A stretch of DNA of 24,946 nt from Paramacrobiotus richtersi (lineage: Eukaryota; Tardigrada; Eutardigrada; Parachela; Macrobiotidae). The stretch spans positions 1-24,946 of the forward strand of contig JAQGAU010000684.1 in the NCBI GenBank assembly GCA_034698045.1. The letters run 5' to 3'. The notes beneath the pieces are model-generated. The model was not told where the DNA came from, made no database searches, and saw only the letters and a list, made by a program, of their open reading frames with translations. Shown here one piece after another: positions 11,063 through 18,780 of this stretch. Made by a program: the position numbers and the translations under genes. How positions within the stretch are numbered: the first letter of the stretch is position 1; the number at the start of each line of letters is the position of its first letter.

Positions 11063-11281
11063 TTACTGCACCGATGCTGGTCCACCCGGTGAGGGGTTTC
11101 TCTTATTCAGCAGTTCCACGTGTTGCGACGGCTTGGATAGCTGCGATGCTGTGGTGACATTGGTCGCATTCCCCCCACTGATGGGGATTGGGGGCCTGTT
11201 GTTAATCGCGCTTTTGTGCACAGCATTAGCTGCCTGCAGCAAACAGACGCCGGCAAGAACAAATAACGCTAATCGAAACAT
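11063..11281 (-). CDS. Small secreted protein with signal peptide, 72 aa
   Basis: The ATG at 11281 opens a 72-residue frame ending in TAA at 11063. Residues 1-20 (MFRLALFVLAGVCLLQAANA) are a textbook signal peptide with an ANA-type cleavage site. The predicted mature part (about 52 residues) is polar, rich in Asn, Ser and Pro, without cysteines. It has two overlapping-region N-glycosylation sequons (NAT, NVT near residues 38-43) and a dibasic KR at 60-61 that would release an 11-residue tail starting NPSPGG, as in neuropeptide precursors. TTTTACTTCAG lies two bases before the ATG, a good 3' splice (or trans-splice) site, so a 5' leader exon probably lies at higher coordinates. An upstream in-frame ATG at 11329 would give 88 residues but buries the signal peptide. 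I do not recognise a family. The opposite strand is also open here but is explained as a mirror of this gene. Confidence 0.5.
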   Translation of the reverse strand: MFRLALFVLAGVCLLQAANAVHKSAINNRPPIPISGGNATNVTTASQLSKPSQHVELLNKRNPSPGGPASVQ

Positions 11282-11727
11282 TTCTGAAGTAAAAGTGTGT
11301 TCGCTAGAAGCTGTGCGACAAGCAATCATCGACTAACAGCGGACTTGCTAATTCTTATGCTATATACTGCTAGATAGAGCTTTAGGAAAAATTGTTATTC
11401 AGCACTGGTAATTACGTTCCTGAACATGTTACATAACGAGACTCAACAAATACCGTGATTACAATTTCCATTAATTACAGTGCTGCAGTAACACAGTCTG
11501 TTATTCAGCACTTTACTGCTATGCCAAATGAGATGCCTATGCCAAGGTTTCCCAGAAAGCACCAGGAAAATAACAAGTAACAACCACACAGCGCTTTGCA
11601 AAACCAGTTCGTGTTAAGTAAGCGTAGTTAGTTGATGCGGAGTAGTATGATTGAAAAATTAATCATGATAATTGCTGTTACGGATAGTGTACAGAAGCAG
11701 TGAGACCTGTTTTTACAGCTTTTATGG
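11282..11727. other. Upstream region of secreted-protein gene, no gene seen
   Basis: AT-rich DNA without open frames of interest. A 5' leader exon for the minus-strand gene may be hidden here, but I cannot place it. Confidence 0.4.
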
Positions 11728-12296
11728 CTTAGCCGAAGCCGCTCGCTAGTAATTAAGAGAACAATTGCATTGTTTACTCTATATCTATAGATATAGAAAC
11801 AATAGATTAATTAATTTTGGTTTTGGACGGTTTTGGTTGACTTGCCCCGCACTCACTGCACTGTGCCTGACACCAGTGGATAGAGCAGATCGCCACGATT
11901 AAGACCATGTACATCTAGATTGTAAACTAACTGTAGGACAGAAAATAACCACGAACGAAAACCATCCGCAATGTTAAAAATCCGGCGAGCCGACCCGCTC
12001 GATATTAGGGATCGCTAATTAATTCAATTCTCTAATTCGCTAATTAATTCAATTCAATTAATTCAATTCTCTACAAAACTCTCGGCTCGGATTTCTCAAA
12101 AAGTTGTTAAAGTTTAAGCTTTCAGCTGCCAGAGAAACTGTACCAGAGTGTCTATGGCGCTTTAACATAGACATTCTCTCTGCTCCCTTTCGAACCCTCG
12201 AGATTCGGTTAACGAGTTGTATTACCCCGTCTAGGCCTAGATATAGAAACAATGCACCATTGTTTTCTTAATTACTAGCGAGTGGCTTCGGCTAAG
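11728..12296. mobile_element. MITE-like element with ~60-bp terminal inverted repeats (element A)
   Basis: Sequence starting CTTAGCCGAAGCCGCTCGCT at 11728 recurs inverted, ending at 12296, as CTTAGCCGAAGCCACTCGCT. The match continues through TAGTAATTAAG and CATTGTTT to a CTATATCTAG-like stretch, so the arms are about 60 bp with a few differences. Total length about 569 bp with no transposase frame inside, which is typical of a non-autonomous DNA transposon or foldback element. The left arm also holds a perfect palindrome (CTATATCTATAGATATAG, 11777-11794). I cannot define a clean target-site duplication; the outer flanks are TTTATGG and ATTAATTAA. Confidence 0.65.
12013..12072. repeat. Short tandem repeat, unit about 25 bp
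   Basis: CGCTAATTAATTCAATTCTC begins a 25-bp unit at 12013 and is repeated from 12038 with an internal expansion of TCAATTAAT. It lies inside MITE-like element A. Confidence 0.6.
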
Positions 12297-12367
12297 ATTA
12301 ATTAATTACAAAATATATATAATTTTTATTTCAACAAAGTATGAGTGTGTACACAATTACGCTAGAT

Positions 12368-13706
12368 CTACAGCATAAAAACATCATCGAAACCAACAGA
12401 ATCTGGGACTGTGCCCATAACACACAGAGCATTTCCGCGTTGCATTAAGATGGACAGTCTCTGTTTAAAAAATTCTTTAGACCGCGGTTCTCCGGAAGCG
12501 ACGGATAGGTCCTTTCCAATTTTATCCACAAGCTTTTTCGTGCTAACGCCCCACGTTCCGTAGATTTCGAAAGCCGCTGGCGCGAATACGTAGCGGCTTT
12601 CAAGAAATGCATACTTCCGGTATTTCTTTTGTTCGGCCATTTCGGCGGCCGCGCCGGCATTTTGGCAAGAACGATCGACATATGAGCAGCACAGAGTGTC
12701 GATACAGGTCACGTCGATCGAAAGTGGTTTCCCACGCTCCCACGGCGTGAGGGTGACTACATCCGGCTTCTTCCTGTCTTTACAGGACAAGCCTTTTGGT
12801 TCGAGACGAGAGGGGTGTCCGGCAGTCTTCAGGGCACGGGCGGAATTCGGCGCTTCTGCTGTCGTGGCTGGTGAATCGCCCTGCGGACTTTTTTCATTTG
12901 AGACCGTGACGCCCGAGACTGTCCGTCTGCTTGCCACACACACATGTGTGCGATCTCATTATCGCGGAGCCTAGCCTGAGAGCGACACCGATTTGCAGGG
13001 CGCTGTTGTCGAGCAGGTTTCCGAGGCAAGCGGCGCAGAGAGCGTGAAGCCATGCACCGGCCTCTTTGCAAGCAACTGCTTTGAGTCGCGCTGTTTCTTC
13101 CGGGGAAGTATGCAGATCCAACAGCTTTTTGTGCGTCGCGGTGTACACTGGCACATCCCACGCTTTCTGGGTGTGTTGAGATAGAGCCGAGGGGACCGTT
13201 TCGGTTTCGGCCATTTTGGACCACTGGGACTGAACTACGCACAAGTCTAACGGTGCAACAGATGGGCACAACTCGGAGACCAGTAAACGGCGCGAAGAAG
13301 CGGAAGCCAAAAAGGCTGAGGGAGCTAATTCCTCGGTGCGTCTGATCCCCAGGCCGCCCAAACGCACTGGTAGCGCTGCTTGAAGCCATGTCGGGAATTC
13401 CATGCTGACATTGGTGATACATGCTAGGGCGTCGCGAAAAGCCAAATCGAGGCGGTACAAGTCGGATGGGAACATCCATGCTAGGGATGTTCTCACGATG
13501 TGCAGGATTTTCGGTACACCCAAACAGTTCTTCAGAAGGAACAGTGCCTGGTGTTTAGGCAGTAGTGTCAGCCGAGTGGTCATCTGGGCGACAGCAGTAA
13601 TCTTTGCGTTTATTACCGGGACAACTCCTTCAGGTAACAGTGGACTCCCTAGAAGCTCCAGATTTTTTATTTCTGAATAATTGTTATAAATGTAGCCTTT
13701 ATCACC
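12368..13706 (-). pseudogene. Reverse transcriptase C-terminal remnant of a retroelement
   Basis: Minus-strand reading from 13706 to 12894 gives a C-terminal reverse-transcriptase region of the kind found in invertebrate non-LTR-type elements: LLGSPL near 13650, ALFLLKNCLGVPKILHIVRT (13548-13489), LPVRLGGLGIRR near 13370-13335, ELAPSAFLAS, then a Cys/His cluster (HTCVCGKQTDSLGRHGL). A TGA at 12896-12894 sits where a Cys-containing segment is expected. The homology goes on in the same frame (KKSAGRFTSHDSRSAEF) and then shifts frame near 12840. It resumes in the frame ending at 12368 with RALKTAGHPSRLEPKG, PDVVTLTPWERGKPLSIDVT and a closing QRLSILMQRGNALCVMGT. The catalytic palm (YxDD) region upstream is absent, so the copy is 5'-truncated and has at least two disabling changes. 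Assignment to a named clade is not possible by eye. Confidence 0.85.
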
Positions 13707-14860
13707 TTATTCTGCATTATGGTTATCTTATAATGATACCGTTAATTTTGACTGTAAACTCTAAATCAATTAGACTTCTGGTAATGCACACATGCACTTT
13801 ATTACTGGCCGATTTGCAATGTGTATCTGCGTGATTCGTCACAGTTTACAAAGCAAAGAAAATTCGGATTCAAAGTTAATGGTGATAATACTAATTTTTG
13901 CATGCGCGACCATGAAGCTAAGCGCTTTACGATAAGTGAGCGGCGTAGTGTAATGACAAGCTAGACTTTTATTAATCTGCGTGTAATTAATCAGCATGTA
14001 ATCGTTCACGTTCACCCGTGAAGGTGGACTCAGTCCACTATATTGCTCAAATTAATCTTAGTCTCCGTTTTCTTTTTACTCGATTTGACTGATTATCCCC
14101 ACGAATATGTACTTTGTAATCAACTGATCATGAGATACTTCGAAGTACACATTCAGCCGGCTTGTACGTACACAAATTCGCCCGATTTGTCAATGATAAT
14201 TATTTTTATTAATTAGTCAGTTTTTATAACAATGTAGTTGCCCAGATTGAGACTGCACCCGCATACTGCATGAATACCCCGTCTCAGTGCTTAAATGGGC
14301 GCACTATACCCCGAAATCTGCGCTGGAAAGGATGAAGTTAACATTTCGTTACCATTAACATTAGGCCTATTGGTCACTATGGTCTGACGGTTAAATTCCA
14401 CCGGCGACGATGGTGGACTGCTATGAACGAAAAGGTCAAAATAGGATTATTATTCCAGCTTATTACCATAATTTGACAAATCAAACCGACCAACAGTTTT
14501 TTACCCCTGCAAAGACAACATGAGAATGTATTGCGATCTAACGCGACTAATAACAGCTGTTTTATTCTGTCGAAGATTGCATAATTTTTAGCTAATAATT
14601 TTTTTAATTCAATTGTTTTTTGATTGATTTTCTATGACATTGTATCGTTTAGTGATTAAGTGTACATTTTTGAATAATTTTAAATGAAATTTTTTATTAG
14701 CTTTAAGCGAATATATTTGAATAGATATATTTGTGGAATGGAATATGGAAGAATATATAAGTCAACTGAAACACGCCTCAAAAAACCAGGAAGCAGCTAG
14801 TGCTTTGACAAAATTAATCAAAATGAGGAATAACAATCTGAACTTATAGCTGTTAACTGT
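13707..14860. other. Intergenic DNA, no gene seen
   Basis: AT-rich with frequent stops on both strands. Two adjacent small hairpins occur at 14011-14022 (TTCACCCGTGAA) and 14024-14038 (GTGGAC/GTCCAC). No recognisable upstream part of the retroelement is present. Confidence 0.5.
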
Positions 14861-14953
14861 GATTATTATCCAAGCGGATTTGCTCAGATTATTTTTATTA
14901 TTATTAGCTGATTATTATCCAAGCGGATTATCCGAGCGGATTTGCTCAGATTA
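14861..14953. repeat. Imperfect tandem duplication (~31-44 bp unit)
   Basis: GATTATTATCCAAGCGGATT at 14861-14880 recurs at 14910-14929, and GCGGATTTGCTCAGATTA at 14874-14891 recurs at 14936-14953. The second copy has gained an extra 13-bp ATTATCCGAGCGG step, consistent with slippage. Confidence 0.75.
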
Positions 14954-15082
14954 AACCATGTATACACCACGAACAGCACGACAAATACGGCAACAAGCAG
15001 ATTGTGCATTCTGTGATGGCGACCTACAACTGCACGCATTATCGTCAGATTATGAACGGAAGAAGTGAGCGCTGCAGCGGAC

Positions 15083-15592
15083 ATGGAAGACAGAGGTACA
15101 CAAGACCTGGATGTCGCCAATCGTGCTATCTTTGCCGGGAAATCACACCTGATTCAACAGGCGCTCTGCACAAGGTAGAGAATGTCAGGGCTTTTAACGT
15201 TATTCTTAACAATTCTGCCAACGTACTGCCATTTCGTGAGCAGTTGTTCGTTGAACTTATCCTTTCTGATATATATGTTGCCATTCCGGGCATTCCCTGG
15301 TAGATGTTGGGCTCCTCGGCGTTCAGATGAGGATCGTCAACGATTGCCTACCAGGCAGTCGAAAGATGCTGCGCACGGCTTGGATATATGCGTCTCAAAA
15401 TGTTGGTTTTCAAGCTTGGCGCACTCGGATGTAAGCAAAACCATGCCGGTAATATTATTCTGTTCGTTTCAAATGTTATTTTTTTACATTTTGCAGTTAC
15501 ATGTTACATTTTGATTTTAATTACAGTATACGAAGGCCGGGAAACGCAGCGTTCATAAAAACCATGATGCACGTATGGGAATCGTAGTGTAG
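15083..15592 (+). CDS. Possible three-exon small gene (94 aa), unrecognised
   Basis: Putative exons 15083-15174, 15304-15430 and 15527-15592. The junctions are ACAAG|GTAGAG...CCTGGTAG| and CGGAT|GTAAGC...AATTACAG|, with introns of 129 and 96 bp. Phases 2 and 0 match, so the frame runs without a stop to TAG at 15590-15592. The first exon starts MEDRGTQDLDVANRAIFAGK; the product is hydrophilic with scattered Cys and no recognised domain. Cautions: the second exon is open in another frame too, exon 3 overlaps a 68-bp repeat that recurs inverted at 16373-16439, and the opposite strand of exon 1 is also open, with a hydrophobic stretch (LLVAVFVVLFVVYTWF). This may be chance. Confidence 0.22.
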
Positions 15593-15598
15593 CGGCAG
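15529..15598 (+). repeat. 68-bp dispersed repeat, copy 1
   Basis: It shares TACGAAGGCCG..GGAAACGC.GCG at one end and GAATCGTAGTGTAGCGGCAG at the other with an inverted copy at 16373-16439. The middle is diverged. TAGTGTAGCGG fits the Pol III A-box consensus TRGYNNARNGG, so this may be the head of a tRNA-derived SINE, but no properly spaced B box follows. Confidence 0.6.
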
Positions 15599-16372
15599 GA
15601 AAGTCGCGTTACTTCGATTCGAGGCTGCTCAACGTCGATTTCGATTTGATTAAAATCCAGTAAAAATATTAGCAAGCAACTGTTAGTTCATTGTTTTTCT
15701 GGTGTATGTACGGTAGTAATCATGTAAGCAGCCGGTAATTGTAGTCATAATGACTCAATATTAATATTACGTTGTAATGCACTATTGATACAGACGTGAA
15801 TTTCCAGTAAACTCCTGACCAACCAACCGACCTACCGATATACTTATTAAAATACTTTTTCTCCATTTGAACTAGCCATGGAACTTTAGTTTAGCAGACA
15901 AGAAAAACAAATAACCGAAAATAAATCAAGAAGACATACAATAATACACACCACAATGCTTACGAGTTCCGGAATTGCGAACAATACAACAACGGCTAAT
16001 TAACACTATAAGCAATTTTGTTGTTATTCACAAAATGCTTCCCTGTTCACCCCTCAAAATTGAACAATTTTTAATTAATCAATCTTTACTTTTTATCAAA
16101 TTTAATTCATGTTCAAAAATTATCGTATAGAAATTTTACTTCGGACTTCAGATTTTTTAACTGGAAGTATTTTAGTTTAATAATGTACGGCGCGTAGCAT
16201 TACGTGAAGCGTTTTGTGGCTAAAATTCTTCGTGACATTTCTCGCAATTATTGCAAAGCACGAGCGGTACCGAAAACAGTGAACTGGTCTGCTCGTACTG
16301 GTATAATTGTAACAAATTTAAATCAAAGCAATATCGGTCATTCATCAGGAAGAAGGTCGACTTCGATCATAG
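15599..16372. other. AT-rich DNA between inverted repeat copies, no gene seen
   Basis: About 770 bp with frequent stops and homopolymer-like A/T stretches. No domain or structured RNA was recognised. Confidence 0.5.
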
Positions 16373-16439
16373 CTGCCGCTACACTACGATTCGCACACAT
16401 TTTGCTTCCATGGGCGCAGCGTTTCCCGCGGCCTTCGTA
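16373..16439 (-). repeat. 68-bp dispersed repeat, copy 2 (inverted)
   Basis: Reverse-complement partner of 15529-15598. It keeps both conserved ends, including the A-box-like TAGTGTAGCGG on the minus strand. Plus-strand open frames over this region are by-products. Confidence 0.6.
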
Positions 16440-16784
16440 GAATTGAGTATGTAGTCATAAATTCATTATTATGCGGTTGAAATTTTAATGGTCGATACCA
16501 GATGCTGCGATGCCAGCTAGAATGAAGCAATACGAAAGTTCTGAGCTTCGATGAACAAAGCACGAACGTTCCGTAATTTTATATCTTCCAAAAAAGTACT
16601 TCAGAACTTCATGTAAGCGGCCAACTTTAAAAGAAAAACTCTGGAATTTGTTACCCAGACCACACACAATTTTTGGTTTTTGGTTCTAAAATAAACTGAT
16701 CTTACAATTTTTTTTTAAACCTCACCAACAAAAATTTTCTTCCCGGGTTTCCGCGTGCTCTAGAGCTACGCATCTAAAGGTTAT

Positions 16785-16882
16785 TTCGACACATTTGCCG
16801 AAGCATTGCAGACGGATAGTTTCATCCGGACACTTTTGCCGGATCCTCGTAGGCGGTTGGTTTCTGCCGGACACTTTTGCCG
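16785..16882. repeat. Dispersed short repeat CCGGACACTTTTGCCG, three copies
   Basis: CCGGACACTTTTGCCG is exact at 16826-16841 and 16867-16882, and a degenerate copy (TTCGACACATTTGCCG) lies near 16785-16801. Spacing is about 41 bp, so this may be a decayed minisatellite or sub-terminal repeats of a transposon whose other end lies in the MITE cluster just downstream. Confidence 0.6.
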
Positions 16883-16925
16883 TTAATTGTAATCACCAAA
16901 AACCATGAAATTTTCGGTGTGGTCG

Positions 16926-16943
16926 ACCGAAGCGAAGCGAAGG
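16926..16943 (-). repeat. Partial MITE-B terminal repeat
   Basis: The minus strand reads CCTTCGCTTCGCTTCGG, matching the outer end of the MITE-B terminal inverted repeat with one CTTCG unit duplicated. Too short for firm assignment. Confidence 0.3.
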
Positions 16944-17067
16944 TCCTCTATACTCAAGTCAAGATGGTTTTCGTGTCGGTCTGTTGGTAGATACCCAGAA
17001 ATTAATATATTAACTAATATATTACTTATTATTATAAAATTAATTATTATAAAATTGTCATGCATAC

Positions 17068-17374
17068 TTCCTTCGCTTCGGTCATTCAGTGCCCGCCAAC
17101 AGCGAGTGCACATACCTAGTTATTATGGGCTTCACATGACAAATCCCTACACATTACGTACTGACAATTTTACAGTGCTGTTGGCGGTCGGAGGTCTGGG
17201 CATTAGGCGGCCGGGGGCTGGTGGCAATCAATGGCGCCTCACAGAGTTAAAAAATTCATCTACGCGAGATACCTAGCGACCATGCTGCTCGCGTGCACGA
17301 ACGGGAATTCCTCTCAGTTCGTCTAGGTAAGGGCACTCGCTGCTGGCGGGCACAGAATGACCGAAGCGAAGGAA
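17068..17374. mobile_element. MITE-like element B, 307 bp with 52-bp terminal inverted repeats
   Basis: Left arm 17068-17119 starts TTCCTTCGCTTCGGTCATTC and contains GTGCCCGCCAACAGCGAGTG. Right arm 17323-17374 is its reverse complement with about four differences in 52 bases. The 200-bp interior has no transposase frame, so the element is non-autonomous. A further single copy of the terminal repeat lies at 17609-17650. No unambiguous target-site duplication was found. Part of the interior resembles reverse-transcriptase coding sequence (see findings). Confidence 0.7.
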
Positions 17375-17438
17375 GAACTCATATAATTTTTATTTACTGG
17401 TAATGATATTTTGATGAACGAACAAGCGGCCAATTAGA

Positions 17439-17478
17439 AATTGTACTGTTCGTGGAAAAAAAAACGAACAGTACAATT
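17439..17478. repeat. Perfect 15-bp hairpin with A-rich loop
   Basis: AATTGTACTGTTCGT at 17439-17453 is the exact reverse complement of ACGAACAGTACAATT at 17464-17478; the loop is GGAAAAAAAA (10 nt). It lies between MITE element B and the solo terminal repeat at 17609, so it could be a second small foldback or part of the same insertion history. Confidence 0.7.
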
Positions 17479-17608
17479 ATAACAGTAATGTGTAACTGTT
17501 GGGTACGGAACTGTGTTGATGTGCAAAAGTTGCAAAGCCGCAAAAACAACTAAAATTGATTTTAGTTAATAATGAATTATTAATAATAAATTTATTCGAA
17601 ATAAATTA

Positions 17609-17650
17609 TCTTTCGCTTCGGTCATTCAGTTCCCGCAATCAGCGAGTGCA
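17609..17650 (+). mobile_element. Solo MITE-B terminal repeat
   Basis: TTTCGCTTCGGTCATTCAGT followed by TCCCGCAATCAGCGAGTGCA matches the left arm of element B in the same orientation with a few changes. No opposing arm was found within the next several hundred bases, so it is a truncated copy. Confidence 0.65.
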
Positions 17651-17659
17651 CTGCACTAA

Positions 17660-18700
17660 AATCGTTCAAATTTCAAAAATAATGTAATTGTAACAAATTT
17701 CAAAATGTAATTACCATTTCTTTCACAGTTTGGACGTGTTCGAGGGTTACATAGATACATGGTCATAGTAACAAGGATTTTAATTTCCAGGTTTTTCATA
17801 GCTGGTGACGCGGTGCCTTTTTATGAATATTTGAAATTCTACGTACATGAAATTAAAGTTCCTTAACATATATTAGAAACTTGAATTTCAAATTAAATTT
17901 GCATTAATTGTAAGGCTGATGTCAGTTCACAAACGCAATGAAACTCTACGGATAATTTCATAAATGGAAACTTAGTCAGATGAACAGTAACGCACACTGT
18001 TTGCGTGAAACCCTTGAAATGCAATAATAATTATATCATAACAAACTTGTTTTTGGTTTATATACTCGCCATGCTGTCTTGCTATTATGCGGAACTTGTA
18101 TCATCTAATTAGTCAGTATTGATTGACCTCAATTCCAGCTGTTACAGATAAATGCGCGTCTTTGACAATACAATTTCCTGTGTCAAAACTGAAACAAGGG
18201 AAGCTCAATTTCTGATGAGTGACTTGATCGACGTAATACCAGCAAAGCATGTTTACTGCTTTTATTTGTTACTAACCACTTTGTTTTCGAAATGGTTTAT
18301 AGTTTCTGTTTAATTTGGTTCTTGGAAGTCGGACAGACTGCTCGACTAGAATGTGGCAAGTTTTTTGAATGCGATGATAACATAAGTACTGTACACGCTC
18401 GCGAATTTTGTTAGTGACATTGACACAGTCGTTAGCAGCTTTGCCTTGTGTTACCACTGACTGCTGTAGCACACTGGCTTCGACAAATCAGGATGATAGA
18501 TAAGAACGTTCACACAGAGTGTGGAGATAATAATAATGTTGCTGACTTTGATATAACCTTTTTTTTTGTCGTGACTTAAGAACTATAATCACGAACAAAG
18601 TCTAAACTTTGAAATTTCAAATACACCAGCAACGCAACGCGCTCGTTGAAACGGAGTGCGTCATCTTTGTTAAAAAGAATATTACTCATTGAAGTCTGTG
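17660..18700. other. Intergenic DNA, no gene supported
   Basis: AT-rich with short open frames only. A 66-codon minus-strand frame at 18272-18472 begins at a GTG and shows no domain, so I do not call it. Confidence 0.5.
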
Positions 18701-18703
18701 AAA

Positions 18704-18774
18704 GTGATCGTGGTCCAGTGGTAGTGATGGTCAGAAAGACCGGCAGCGTCACCGGTTCAATTCCGACTGACTCA
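18704..18774 (+). ncRNA. tRNA-like Pol III repeat (SINE head or tRNA pseudogene)
   Basis: TGGTCCAGTGG at 18711-18721 fits the A-box consensus TRGYNNARNGG. GGTTCAATTCC at 18754-18764 fits the B box GGTTCRANTCC, with tRNA-like spacing. A run of seven T starts at 18775 and could terminate Pol III. A cloverleaf folds poorly: the acceptor and D stems have several mismatches, the T stem keeps only three good pairs, and the putative anticodon loop CAGAAAG lacks the usual T before GAA. It is therefore a degenerate tRNA or, more likely, the tRNA-derived head of a SINE that keeps its internal promoter. Open frames on both strands here are by-products. Confidence 0.55.
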
Positions 18775-18780
18775 ATTTTT

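Noticed and set aside
10986-11336. Plus-strand 116-codon frame with a hydrophobic stretch
   Set aside because: Its first codon is TTG, and the hydrophobic stretch lies opposite the coding region of the minus-strand secreted protein, which has a clean signal peptide, an adjacent 3' splice site and a downstream AATAAA.
12058-12252. Minus-strand 64-codon frame inside MITE A
   Set aside because: Basic, featureless, and contained in the interior of an inverted-repeat element with no similarity to a transposase that I can see.
18272-18472. Minus-strand 66-codon frame
   Set aside because: It starts at a GTG, has no recognised motif, and no flanking splice sites could be tied to a larger gene.
18704-18774. 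Functional tRNA (anticodon GAA)
   Set aside because: Acceptor and D stems do not pair well, the T stem has two mismatches, and the base before the anticodon is A rather than T.
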